From Singulisphaera sp. (GTDB taxonomy: Bacteria > Planctomycetota > Planctomycetia > Isosphaerales > Isosphaeraceae), in assembly GCA_027451445.1 (NCBI GenBank), contig DAIDJG010000324.1:1-60527 (forward strand): a stretch of DNA of 60,527 nucleotides, in the 5' to 3' direction. Under the pieces are notes generated by a model, which saw only the letters and a list, made by a program, of their open reading frames with translations, was not told where the DNA came from and ran no database searches. Position numbers and translations under genes: made by a program. Below are positions 16,495 through 25,382 of the stretch, one piece after another. Every line of letters begins with the position of its first letter. Within the stretch, counting starts at the first letter, position 1.

Positions 16495-16603
16495 ACGTGA
16501 TCTACGGAGATCGTGCGGCCGCCTGCCACCGAATCCGTATCGAGTCCGCCGTGGGTCGCCTGACCCGTAACGCATTCCTCCTCGCCTGTGGTCGAGTCCT
16601 ACC

Positions 16604-16777
16604 TTGAACCTTCGCCAGCGAATCGGACGCTCCATCCAATTCCTCGGCCTCCTGATCCTCCCGTTTGGAATCGTGTCGGAACTGGAAGGCGCCGTCACGC
16701 TCGGACAATCCATGATAATCGCGATGGCGGGCGGGGGTCTGTTCTATGTGGGATATCTGATGCAGCACCGCGAGTGA
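16604..16777 (+). CDS. Small two-helix membrane protein (57 aa)
   Basis: An open frame starting at TTG 16604 and ending at TGA 16777. The product begins MNLRQRIGRSIQFLGLLILP and contains two hydrophobic segments (about 11-24 and 37-53) separated by a short acidic turn (SELEG), ending in MQHRE. An in-frame stop at 16568-16570 closes the frame upstream. The basic N-terminus, two clean helices and lack of rare stretches support a real gene. It lies 109 bp after the DUF1080 gene and just before a strong promoter. I do not recognise a function. Confidence 0.65.
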   Translation: MNLRQRIGRSIQFLGLLILPFGIVSELEGAVTLGQSMIIAMAGGGLFYVGYLMQHRE

Positions 16778-16799
16778 TTCTCGAGCGCTCGCCGAGCGG

Positions 16800-16828
16800 T
16801 TGACTTCCCTCGGCGCATGGTGTACAAT
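16800..16828 (+). promoter_or_regulatory. Near-consensus sigma70-type promoter with no recognised gene behind it
   Basis: TTGACT (16800-16805), exactly 17 bp, TACAAT (16823-16828); each box matches five of six consensus bases. Transcription would start near 16835 and run right. No convincing coding frame begins within the next 800 bp before the PQQ protein. The same boxes, with TGTACAAT-N-GAACC around the -10, occur on the minus strand at 57696-57724. Confidence 0.7.
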
Positions 16829-17027
16829 CGAACCGTATCGCTGCCGGGCTTTCTCACATCGGGGTCGGCAGTTCTGACGCCGAACCATATGGCGCGCAAG
16901 GGTGCCCCCATGCCGTGCGCCTTCGCCAGCAGTCCTCGTCGGCGCTCAGGCGGCCTACATAGACACGATGAAATCCAGCCGGATCCAGGAAGTGACAGCA
17001 TGGTGAGCGGTCAGCGGAATCCGCAGA

Positions 17028-17155
17028 CAAGTATCCAACAGCAAATTTCGGATATCTCGTAAATCTCGGAGCCCCTTTCTTCGAAGTGCAATCAAGTATC
17101 CAACAGCAAATTTCGGATATCTCGTAAATCTCGGAGCCTTTCTTCGAAGCGCAAT
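17028..17155. repeat. Tandem duplication of a 63-65-bp unit
   Basis: Unit 1 at 17028-17092 (65 bp) and unit 2 at 17093-17155 (63 bp) are nearly identical; the differences are a 2-bp loss in a C-run and one substitution. The core TTCGGATATCTCGTAAATC recurs in a diverged third copy, in reverse orientation, at 57440-57501. The sequence is AT-richer than its surroundings and has no open frame of note. Confidence 0.85.
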
Positions 17156-17657
17156 GCACGCGGCTATGAATAAAATAAGCGTCTTGGACACATTCCTCGC
17201 CTTTGTTCGCTCACCGAGTTGTACCGCTCGAAGCGAGCGAAGAGTTCGCATTATTTAACAACAATGAACCATGGTTCTCGGGTATGCCCGCTTCATTGGC
17301 AGGCACAGCTCACTTTGAGGGCGTGAGCCAGCTCGTGAATGGAGAAATGAAACGGTCGGAGAAGGCTTTCGGGCCTGGGCCGAGCTTGGTACCCGATTTG
17401 CGATTGCACTTTGGCGCTGAAATTGTGTCCAATGTGTGGGGAGGCATCACGAGCTGGCAGGTTTCGTGCCGATCCGTCTTGTCAAAGCCTGCTCTCAATT
17501 CTTTGACCTTGTCGGCTAGTACGGGCTTGGCTTTGCGCCAATGATCTGTTCAGGAAGCGCAGTAGCACGAGGTTGGCGGTGTTTCGCTCCTTTGTGCAGG
17601 ATCCTTCTCCCCGGCTCGTCCGGCCAATCAGGGCCCGCGGGCATGGAGGGTCAGGTT
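17156..17657. other. Intergenic, lower-GC stretch before the PQQ protein
   Basis: About 500 bp of lower-GC sequence. An open frame at 17203-17544 (+) and a minus-strand frame at 17310-17498 translate to peptides without recognisable domains, signal peptides or good start contexts. It may be decayed foreign DNA. No RNA gene was seen. The Shine-Dalgarno-like GGAGGG at 17645-17650 belongs to the next gene. Confidence 0.4.
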
Positions 17658-20600
17658 ATGACGAAGTCCCCAACGACGGTGCAATTCTCCTTCCGGTTCC
17701 CTTCCCGGCTGGTTTTGTTCCTCACTTCGATTGTTCTCGGCCTACCGCTTTCCCAAGGCTGGGCTCAGGTGCCCCCCCGTCTCACAAGCAAGTTCTACCC
17801 CGACTTCAGTGATACGGCCGACGCACTTCTGCGGAACGCAGCCAGCCATGCCAAGGATGGGCAATGGGCGGAAGCGATCGATATCTACCAGCGCGTGATT
17901 CAGCAATACGGCGATAAAGTCGCGAGACTTCCCAAGGATGACCCCGCAGGCGATCCCACCGGGGACTCATTCCTGTATGTGGACCTCCGCCAGTTCTGCC
18001 AGCGAAGGCTGGCCGCCCTCCCTGCCGATGCGCTGGCCATCTACCGCCGCCGGGTCGATACCCAGGCGGAGCGCTGGTACAAGCAGGGTGCCGCCGAGCG
18101 CGACCGGACGTTACTCCGGCGCATCGTGGAGCAAGCGTATTGCAGCTCGTGGGGCGATGATGCGCTGGACCTGCTCGGCGACCTCGCGTTTCAGGAAGGC
18201 CGGTTTGACGAGTCGTTGGCACTCTACCGACAACTCGTCCCCGACGGTGATGCAAACCGCGGGGGCCTTGTGTATCCCGATCCGAGTGTCGAGCTGGCGC
18301 GGGTCGCTGCAAAAAAGCTGCTCAGCCGCGCTGCGTTGGGCGAAAACCCGCCTGGCCCTGCGGATGTCGCGGCCTACGCCAAGGCGTATCCGGACGCTCG
18401 AGGGAACCTTGCCGGACGGACAGGGCTGTACTCCGAGATCGTCGCCGCAGCCATCAAGAGCGACCACCTCACTCCTCCGGCCCAACCCGACGGTCGCTGG
18501 CCGACGTTTGCCGGATCTCCCACGCGCACCAGGGTCGTCCCGGGCCCGATTGACGTCGGGTCGCTTCAGTGGCGCGTTGAGCTTCCCGTGCCGAGCCACT
18601 CGGAGGGCGGCGGCCGCACGCCGTTCGTCCGAGGCATGCGCGGGATGCCCTTTCAACCACCCCAGGTCTCACCGGACCGCCTCCTGGCCTACCACCCCAT
18701 CGTGATTGGCGACCAGGTGCTCGTCTGTGATGAGAACCGGATCCTTGCCTACAATCTGAACGACCGCCCCAGCGGCCCCACCACGGTCGTCGAGCCGGCG
18801 TGGAAGCGCGAGGAGGGCAGCAAGGGGATGGCGCCCGCGATGCGCACCATCCCTCGAGTTCCGCGCTACACGCTTACGGCAGTCGGCGACCGGATCTACG
18901 CTCGTATGGGCGCAAGCACGCTCCCCGTGCTCGGCGGCATGGGCCCCAGAAACCGCGAGGAAAAGAGCTTCCTCATTGCGGTGGACCGGAGCACGGAAGG
19001 GAAGTTGATCTGGAACAAGCCGGCGCCGGACGTCGAGCTCCCCAAGCGCCATGCCGAGGCGCAGAACCGGCCCGCAGGGTTTGAAGGAACCCCGGTGGCG
19101 GACGCCCACAACGTCTATGTTGCCATGACGGACCGAGGCGAGCAAACCGCCACGTACGTCGCTTGCCTCGACGCCGATACCGGCAACAAGCGCTGGGTTC
19201 GCTATCTCGGGGCCGCGTCGCCGGAGATCGACAACAACATGGGGATGGCCTTCGGCATGGCGCCAACGCTGATCCCGAGCGACTTCGGTCATCGCTTGCT
19301 CACACTCGATGGCACATCGCTTTACTACCAGACGAACCTCGGTGCCGTTGTGGCGCTCGACACGGAGAACGGCGCGATCCGCTGGGTGGCCACCTACCCG
19401 CGTCAGGATCGCGTTGGTGGCGCGGACGGACGCGACCGCGACCTCAATCCGGCAATCGTCCACGACGGGCTGGTGATCGTCGCGCCCGACGACGCCACAT
19501 CGCTATTCGCCTTCGACGCCGCAACCGGCCGACTGGTTTGGAAGTCGCCCGCATTCGCCGACGATGTCAAACTCGCGCACGTGCTTGGCGTGGCCAAAGG
19601 GCATGTGGTCGCGACTGGCAACCGCGTCGTGCTGCTCGACGTCAAGAACGGAAACATGGTCCACTCCTGGCCTGACGGAGGCGGTCCCCCCGTGACGGGC
19701 TTCGGCCGTGGACTGCTCGCCGGTGATCGCATCTACTGGCCCACCCAGCGCGAGATCCACATCCTCGACCAGAGCACCGGCCTGCCGACGGATCCCCCGA
19801 TCCAGCTCAAGGAGGCATTCGGTACCGAAGGCGGCAACCTCTGCGTCGGCGACGGCTACCTGATCGTGGCACAATCCAATGCCCTGGTGGTCTTCTGCCA
19901 AAACAGCCGGCTCATTCAGCGTTACAAGGAAGAAATTGCCCGCAATCCCGATCAGGCCACAGGCTACTACCGCCTCGCCCAGGCCGCCGAGGCAACGGGA
20001 CAGGAAGCGCTGGCGCTGGAATCACTCACCAAAGCCCTCCATCGAGCGCGCCCCTCAGAGAACATCGACGGCGTGCCCCTCGTCGAAGCCGCCAAGGTCC
20101 AGGAGTACCGCCTCCTGATGAAGCTCGCCGCACAAGCGAAGGGGGCGAAGAACCTGGCCGAAGCCGCGCGCTACTTTACTGAAGCCGCGGAAGCCGCCCA
20201 GACGGATCGCGACCGTCTCCATGCGCGTCTCACGCTAGCCAGCATCCAACTCGACCGTGGTCAGCCCAAGGACGCTGTGCGCATCCTGCACGCTCTTCTG
20301 AACGACGACCGCCTTGCTTCGACGAATGTCGCCGCCGAGGACGGTCATCGCACGATCCGGGCAAACCTGCTGATCACCGACCGGCTCGCGGGCATCGTGC
20401 GCACCCAGGGTCGTGCGGTTTACGAGGAATTCGACCGCAAGGCGCAGTCGCTTCTCGAACAGGGCCGGAAACAAAAGGATCCGCGACTGCTGGAAGAGGT
20501 CGCACGCGGGTATCCGTTGGCCGAGGTCTTGCCGGATGCACTGCTGGCGCTCGGAGCATTGCAGGAATCCAAGGCCAGACCGGCCGAAGCGTCGCATGCC

Positions 20601-22184
20601 TACAAACGACTCCTCGCGCTCGAACCGGAGAACTCCTACCGCGCACGGGCGCTCTGGGGTCTGGCCCGCGCCTACGAGGGACAGCGGCTCTGGGTCTCCG
20701 CTCGGGATGCCTATTTGCAAGCGCAATCACGATTTGGCGATGTGGTGCTGAACGAATTGGGAACAGACGCCACGGTGAAGCGGCTGGTGGCGGAACGGCT
20801 CTCTCGGGCGCCGTTCGATCGCATGGCCGACGACGACGCCGAGCCCAATCTTCCGGTCCCTTTGTCGCGTCTCTGGTCGCGTACGTTTGAAGGACCACAG
20901 CACCCGCTTTCGGCCGTGGGCATACCACCGGCTTCGGCGTCGAGCCGAATCTTCCTGGTCCAGGGGAGCACGCTCCGCCCCGTTGAACCCGCCACAGGTG
21001 TCGCGGCCTGGACCGCGGAGCTCGGAAGCGCTCCCGTCTGGGCTGGCTATCTGGCCGATAAAGTCCTCGCCGCGACGGAATCGCGGGTCGTGGCGCTAAG
21101 TCTCGACAAAGGCGAGATTGAATGGCAGTACCCGCCGAACGCGCAAGCTCCAAGCGCTCGCGGACCGAATCCATTCGCAAAGAGCACGGCCGAGAATAAC
21201 GAGTCCCAGGAGCCCTCGTTGGGGCGGTTCCACTCGTTCAAGATCGTGGGCGAGCGGCTCTACATTCAGTGTGGAGACCAGAACGGTGATCATAAGCTCC
21301 TGGCGCTCGACGGCGACTCGGGACTCGTCGACTGGACCTATCGGCCGGCGGGAGGCACAATCAACCCGAATCTCCTGATCGGACCCAACCAGATCGTGTT
21401 CCAGGTCCGTAGACCGAACTCGATCCAGGTTCTGGACACGAGCACGGGCCGTCGGCGTGCGGAGTGGCCGCAAACCGATGAGGAGGCATGGCCCCGTCCG
21501 CCGCTGCCAATCGACGACGAGCGAGTCGCTCTTGTCTCCGACGTCCTCACGGTCGCGTTATTCGATACCGTGCGGGGCACGAACTCCTGGGTGTTCCGAG
21601 AGAGCGACAAACTCCCCACGCATGGGCCACCCCGGCTCTTCGGCGACTCCGAGCGTCTGCTGATGCTCCATAACGGAAACGAATTGATCCGGCTCGACCT
21701 GTCCACCGGGGTCAGACTCTGGTCGCTTCCGCTCGGCATCGAAGACCTTTCCGAGCGCCCGGACGCGCTGGTTCGAGACAGTCAGCGCGTGTACTGGACG
21801 AGCGATCGTATGATTCGGGGGGCATCGCTTGCCGACGGCCAGACCGTCTGGAGTGCGCCGCTGCTCGGCCCGGAGTCAGGCTGGTCGCTTGCGTTGACCG
21901 AACAGTGCATTCTCGTCTATCCCCGCGCTTCGAGGTCGCTGGAAAACGAGTCGCAGGGGACGTCGCTCGTGCTTCGGCGCCGCGAGAACGGAGCGTTCGT
22001 GCAACGGCTCTGGTTCCGCGAAGGTTTGGGCCACACGCCGGCGCGGCACCCGGCGCGCGCCGTGCCGAACGAGATCGCGATCCGGCTGTCCCCGAGAGGC
22101 GCCCTGCTGGCGTCGCAGGGGGGCATCTGGGCGCTGGGTGCCGGCAAGAAGCCAACAACCGACATGCGAACTCCCGGACCCTAG
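17658..22184 (+). CDS. Exported PQQ-type beta-propeller / TPR / PQQ-type beta-propeller protein
   Basis: A 1508-aa protein. The ATG at 17658, 7 nt after GGAGGG, starts a signal peptide ending near QGWAQ; the frame is open further upstream but without signal features. Layout: N-terminal helical repeats (about 45-260), a first PQQ-like propeller (about 280-750) with repeat signatures such as VYVAMTDRGEQTATYVACLD and LDADTGNKRW, tetratricopeptide-like helices (about 755-1060), and a second propeller (about 1080-1490) with LDGDSGLVDWTY and LDTSTGRRRAEW. Known: PQQ-like repeats often serve as binding scaffolds without the cofactor, and no catalytic dehydrogenase motif is visible. Inferred: periplasmic scaffold. 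It precedes the MoxR operon by 86 bp and may be co-transcribed. Confidence 0.85.
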   Translation: MTKSPTTVQFSFRFPSRLVLFLTSIVLGLPLSQGWAQVPPRLTSKFYPDFSDTADALLRNAASHAKDGQWAEAIDIYQRVIQQYGDKVARLPKDDPAGDPTGDSFLYVDLRQFCQRRLAALPADALAIYRRRVDTQAERWYKQGAAERDRTLLRRIVEQAYCSSWGDDALDLLGDLAFQEGRFDESLALYRQLVPDGDANRGGLVYPDPSVELARVAAKKLLSRAALGENPPGPADVAAYAKAYPDARGNLAGRTGLYSEIVAAAIKSDHLTPPAQPDGRWPTFAGSPTRTRVVPGPIDVGSLQWRVELPVPSHSEGGGRTPFVRGMRGMPFQPPQVSPDRLLAYHPIVIGDQVLVCDENRILAYNLNDRPSGPTTVVEPAWKREEGSKGMAPAMRTIPRVPRYTLTAVGDRIYARMGASTLPVLGGMGPRNREEKSFLIAVDRSTEGKLIWNKPAPDVELPKRHAEAQNRPAGFEGTPVADAHNVYVAMTDRGEQTATYVACLDADTGNKRWVRYLGAASPEIDNNMGMAFGMAPTLIPSDFGHRLLTLDGTSLYYQTNLGAVVALDTENGAIRWVATYPRQDRVGGADGRDRDLNPAIVHDGLVIVAPDDATSLFAFDAATGRLVWKSPAFADDVKLAHVLGVAKGHVVATGNRVVLLDVKNGNMVHSWPDGGGPPVTGFGRGLLAGDRIYWPTQREIHILDQSTGLPTDPPIQLKEAFGTEGGNLCVGDGYLIVAQSNALVVFCQNSRLIQRYKEEIARNPDQATGYYRLAQAAEATGQEALALESLTKALHRARPSENIDGVPLVEAAKVQEYRLLMKLAAQAKGAKNLAEAARYFTEAAEAAQTDRDRLHARLTLASIQLDRGQPKDAVRILHALLNDDRLASTNVAAEDGHRTIRANLLITDRLAGIVRTQGRAVYEEFDRKAQSLLEQGRKQKDPRLLEEVARGYPLAEVLPDALLALGALQESKARPAEASHAYKRLLALEPENSYRARALWGLARAYEGQRLWVSARDAYLQAQSRFGDVVLNELGTDATVKRLVAERLSRAPFDRMADDDAEPNLPVPLSRLWSRTFEGPQHPLSAVGIPPASASSRIFLVQGSTLRPVEPATGVAAWTAELGSAPVWAGYLADKVLAATESRVVALSLDKGEIEWQYPPNAQAPSARGPNPFAKSTAENNESQEPSLGRFHSFKIVGERLYIQCGDQNGDHKLLALDGDSGLVDWTYRPAGGTINPNLLIGPNQIVFQVRRPNSIQVLDTSTGRRRAEWPQTDEEAWPRPPLPIDDERVALVSDVLTVALFDTVRGTNSWVFRESDKLPTHGPPRLFGDSERLLMLHNGNELIRLDLSTGVRLWSLPLGIEDLSERPDALVRDSQRVYWTSDRMIRGASLADGQTVWSAPLLGPESGWSLALTEQCILVYPRASRSLENESQGTSLVLRRRENGAFVQRLWFREGLGHTPARHPARAVPNEIAIRLSPRGALLASQGGIWALGAGKKPTTDMRTPGP

Positions 22185-22270
22185 CACAGCAGGAGCGTTT
22201 CCCACCGGCCCCGCGTGTGCGATCGGTCGGGCGTAACGCCACCTTTTCTTGACCGACGGAGATCCTCCGC

Positions 22271-23347
22271 GTGAGCGACGAAACACCTGTCGAACCGTTA
22301 CAAGATACGGACCTGGCCGCCGTCGAACGTCTCAAAGATGCCTTCAACAAGCTCAAAGGCGAGCTGGGCAAGGTCATTGTCGGTCAGCAGGCCGTCCTGG
22401 AGGAGTTGCTGATCGCGATCTTTGCGCGCGGACACTGCCTCCTGATCGGCGTCCCGGGCCTGGCCAAGACGTTGATGATCCACACGTTGGCCGACGCCCT
22501 CAACCTCACGTATAACCGGATCCAGTTCACCCCGGACCTGATGCCGTCCGACATTACCGGGACGGAGGTCATCCAGGAGGACAAGGCGACCGGCATCCGT
22601 CAGTTCAAATTTCTGCGCGGGCCGGTGTTCGCGAATATCGTCCTGGCCGATGAGGTCAACCGCACGCCACCCAAGACCCAGGCCGCGCTGCTGGAAGCCA
22701 TGCAGGAGCGCCAGGTGACCGTCGGCGGTGAACGCCACCGGCTGCCTGACCCCTTCTTCGTGCTGGCGACCCAGAACCCGATCGAGCAGGAAGGGACGTA
22801 TCCGCTACCGGAAGCCCAGCTCGACCGCTTCATGCTCAACATCCTGGTTGACTACCCGGAAGAGGAAGAAGAGCTCGACATCGTCCGGCTGACGACCTCG
22901 CTGCGCAAGCCGAATGTCACCAAGGTCCTCTCGGGAACCGACATCCTCGAGCTGCAAGAGATCGTGAGGAAGGTCCCCGTCGCCGATCACGTGGCCCGGT
23001 ACGCGGTACGTCTGACCCGCATGACGCGACGTGAAAAGGGCGAGGTGCCCGACTTCATCCGGGACTACGTAAGCTGGGGTGCCGGCCCCCGGGCGAGCCA
23101 GTACCTCGTCCTCGCCGCCAAGGCACGCGCTGTGCTCTTTGGTCGTTACTACGTTTCGACCGACGACATCCGCGCCGTCGCCGGCCCCGTCCTTCGCCAC
23201 CGGATCATTACCAACTTCAACGCCGAAGCCGAAGGCCTGCGGCCCGACGACATCGTGCAGCGGCTCGTCAAGACCGTCGCCGTCGACGAACACGAGAACG
23301 AAAGTGGAAGACTTCCAAAAATTTTTAAATCCGCAAACGCTGGCTAG
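22271..23347 (+). CDS. MoxR family AAA+ ATPase
   Basis: A 358-aa cytoplasmic AAA+ ATPase with GTG start. Seen: Walker A GVPGLAKT (60-67), Walker B VLADEVNR (124-131), sensor 1 [23 protein letters not shown] and a C-terminal helical lid with [12 protein letters not shown]. These are MoxR hallmarks. Known: MoxR proteins work as chaperones that activate or load metals into VWA-domain partners. The next gene (DUF58) overlaps its 3' end by 44 nt, and two VWA membrane proteins follow, which fits that role. Confidence 0.95.
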   Translation: MSDETPVEPLQDTDLAAVERLKDAFNKLKGELGKVIVGQQAVLEELLIAIFARGHCLLIGVPGLAKTLMIHTLADALNLTYNRIQFTPDLMPSDITGTEVIQEDKATGIRQFKFLRGPVFANIVLADEVNRTPPKTQAALLEAMQERQVTVGGERHRLPDPFFVLATQNPIEQEGTYPLPEAQLDRFMLNILVDYPEEEEELDIVRLTTSLRKPNVTKVLSGTDILELQEIVRKVPVADHVARYAVRLTRMTRREKGEVPDFIRDYVSWGAGPRASQYLVLAAKARAVLFGRYYVSTDDIRAVAGPVLRHRIITNFNAEAEGLRPDDIVQRLVKTVAVDEHENESGRLPKIFKSANAG

Positions 23348-24203
23348 CCTCGAAGGCATCGACCTCCAGGCGCGCCTGGTGGTCGAAGGCTACGTCGCGG
23401 GCATGCACCCGAGTCCGTACCACGGGTTCTCGGTCGAGTTCGCCGAGCACCGTGAGTACGTGCCGGGTGACGACATTCGCCACGTCGACTGGACGGTCTG
23501 GTCCAAGACCGACAAGCTCTATCTCAAGCAGTACGACGAGGAGACGAACCTGCTCCTCTACCTGCTGCTCGACACGAGCGAGTCGATGGCCTACTCCTCC
23601 GGCGCGAACGTGACGAAGCTCCAGTACGCGCAGTTCATCGCGGCGGCCCTGGCCTACATGACGCTCCAGCAGCAGGACTCGGTCGGCCTGGCTACCTTCG
23701 ATGAGAAGGTGGTGCGCTACATCCGGCCGGCGGGCCAGCCGTCGCACCTGAAGGAGGTGTTCCACCTCATGGACAAGTCTCCGCCGAAGCGGAAGACCGA
23801 CATGGGGCAGGTCTTTCACGACCTGGCCGAACGCTTTCGCAAGCGCGGCGTGGTGGCCGTCTTCTCCGACTTCTTCGACGACGTACCCCGGATCGTCGCC
23901 GGCCTCAAGCACTTCCGGCACCGCCGGCATGAGGTCATCGTGTTTCATATTTTGGACCCGGCGGAGCTGGACTTCCCGTTTCGGGACACGACGCTGTTCA
24001 AAGGCCTGGAAGGCTTGCCGGAAGTGCTCACCGAACCGCATGCCCTGCGTCGCGCGTACCAGGAGGAGATCGGCGCGTTCCTGGATGAATTGAAGAGGAG
24101 CTGCCGGATGGTGGACATTGACTATGTGCCGTTGCGCACCGATGTGGAACTCGACGGGGCGCTGTCGAGCTACCTGGCATCGCGCGCGACGCGGATTCGT
24201 TGA
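23304..24203 (+). CDS. DUF58 domain protein (VWA-like)
   Basis: A 299-aa protein. The GTG at 23304 (encoding [18 protein letters not shown]...) is chosen because DUF58 proteins start at this point; it overlaps moxR by 44 nt, and the longer upstream frame only shadows moxR. Seen: the DUF58 core [40 protein letters not shown], then a VWA-like fold with LLLDTSESM (metal-binding DxSxS) and [11 protein letters not shown]. Known: DUF58 proteins are the usual first client of MoxR ATPases. Soluble, no membrane helix. Role here: part of the MoxR envelope system. Confidence 0.93.
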   Translation: MEDFQKFLNPQTLASLEGIDLQARLVVEGYVAGMHPSPYHGFSVEFAEHREYVPGDDIRHVDWTVWSKTDKLYLKQYDEETNLLLYLLLDTSESMAYSSGANVTKLQYAQFIAAALAYMTLQQQDSVGLATFDEKVVRYIRPAGQPSHLKEVFHLMDKSPPKRKTDMGQVFHDLAERFRKRGVVAVFSDFFDDVPRIVAGLKHFRHRRHEVIVFHILDPAELDFPFRDTTLFKGLEGLPEVLTEPHALRRAYQEEIGAFLDELKRSCRMVDIDYVPLRTDVELDGALSSYLASRATRIR

Positions 24204-24215
24204 GAATCGTTTCCC

Positions 24216-24710
24216 ATGAGGGTCGATCGGCCGGAACATTATTATCAAGTAGCCCAGGAACGAATCGCGCAGGCCGAGCACCTTTACAATGAAGGGTCAA
24301 GCTATGCGTTAGCAATGTATGTCTCGGGACTTGCGGTAGAATCGTTGATACGAGCGTTTAAACTTCGGCGCGATTCGACCTTCGATGAGAAACACGACTT
24401 GGAACGTCTCTTCAAGGCAAGCGGTATGCTGGACGTAGAACCCGCGATCCTCGCCGCCAACGGCGTGCTCGATCGCGATTCGAAGAATTACGTCAGAGAA
24501 CTTCAATCCGCACTGACTGAAGTTGCCCGCATTTGGTTGAACAGCTTTCGATTCGCTTCGGAGGCAAGGATGCGGGCCTACTTGAAGAGATCGCTGCTTG
24601 ACCGCGGGATTCGCGGTGACTACTTGAAGGCGAACTGCGGATTGCTTCTGAATGCCGCGAAGCGTTTTATTCGCAAAGGGTCGCAGCAATGGAATTCCTC
24701 GAAAAGCTAA
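24216..24710 (+). CDS. HEPN-domain protein
   Basis: A 164-aa all-helical protein. Seen: YALAMYVSGLAVESLIRAF followed by KHDLERLF, the helix-helix pattern of HEPN domains (PF05168 type), starting near residue 8. A catalytic R-x4-6-H RNase motif is not evident; the nearest is R...KH with eight residues between. The gene lies 12 bp after DUF58, and its last 22 nt overlap the next gene. Base composition is visibly lower in GC than its MoxR-operon neighbours, suggesting later insertion. HEPN proteins often act with a small partner as toxin-antitoxin or RNA-processing pairs; here the partner would be the BolA-like protein. Function unknown. Confidence 0.72.
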   Translation: MRVDRPEHYYQVAQERIAQAEHLYNEGSSYALAMYVSGLAVESLIRAFKLRRDSTFDEKHDLERLFKASGMLDVEPAILAANGVLDRDSKNYVRELQSALTEVARIWLNSFRFASEARMRAYLKRSLLDRGIRGDYLKANCGLLLNAAKRFIRKGSQQWNSSKS

Positions 24711-25297
24711 GAACCCTGCTGGAGCGAGAGTTCCCGGCTCCCTCTCAGGTTGAACTCGACGCTGACGACCGGATCACAGCCATCATCGTTTCAGAACGAT
24801 TTATTGGGCTTGAGCCGTTGGAGAGAAGCCAGATCGTTGAAGGTTACCTTAAGACAGTACTAACGAAGGAGGAGCGGGGGCAAATCCTGATCATCGTGTG
24901 CGCGACGCCAGTGGAAGCAATCGCTGACCGAGTGTGCTGGGATCCGGAGGAAGCCGCCGCCGCGAGACGCGGATCGCGAACGCCGGAGGAGTGGGTGCAA
25001 TTCGTCGCTCGATTGAAAGTCCTCCTTGAACGGGAGTTCCCACCTCCCGCCAGAATTGAGTTGGAAGACGATGATGGGATCATTGGCGCCGTGATCACAA
25101 AACGGTTCATCGGACTTCCTTCCCGAGCACGAATCGACATTTTATGGGACTACTTGGACGAGAATCTCACAGCAGAGGAACAGCGCAGGATCGTCACCAT
25201 CGTATGCCTCACTCCTCCCGAGGCCAGGGCGCACAAAAGGTTCAGGAGATCGTCCCGACCGAAGCCGGAGAAGAAGGAGAGCACAACAACTCGCTAG
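24689..25297 (+). CDS. Tandem BolA-like double-domain protein
   Basis: A 202-aa protein made of two copies of one ~72-residue domain (about 5-74 and 109-178). Aligned landmarks: LEREFPAPSQVELD / LEREFPPPARIELE, IVSERFIGLEPLERSQIV / VITKRFIGLPSRARIDIL, IIVCATPVEA / TIVCLTPPEA. The pattern alpha-beta-beta with V(S/T)xRFxG, a following amphipathic helix and a final strand ending TPxEA resembles BolA. The conserved BolA His in the RHR region is not present in either copy, so Fe-S binding with a glutaredoxin is unlikely. The ATG overlaps the HEPN gene by 22 nt. A basic tail follows (RFRRSSRPKPEKKE). The BolA relation is a fold-level inference. Confidence 0.6.
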   Translation: MEFLEKLRTLLEREFPAPSQVELDADDRITAIIVSERFIGLEPLERSQIVEGYLKTVLTKEERGQILIIVCATPVEAIADRVCWDPEEAAAARRGSRTPEEWVQFVARLKVLLEREFPPPARIELEDDDGIIGAVITKRFIGLPSRARIDILWDYLDENLTAEEQRRIVTIVCLTPPEARAHKRFRRSSRPKPEKKESTTTR

Positions 25298-25382
25298 TAC
25301 GGTACCTAGCCGCAATCACCCATGAGTCATTCGCACGATGTGATCGCCTCGTTTTCCTGCGGGCGACGTTGAGGAGATAAGC

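Noticed and set aside
17028-17155. Possible CRISPR array from the tandem repeat
   Set aside because: Only two adjacent units without spacers between them, and no cas genes in the window.
17203-17544. Possible gene in the lower-GC gap before the PQQ protein
   Set aside because: No domain, helix or signal pattern; both strands translate to short unconvincing peptides.
23079-23303. Upstream extension of the DUF58 frame inside moxR
   Set aside because: Composition is that of a frame-shadow of moxR; DUF58 proteins start at the GTG at 23304.
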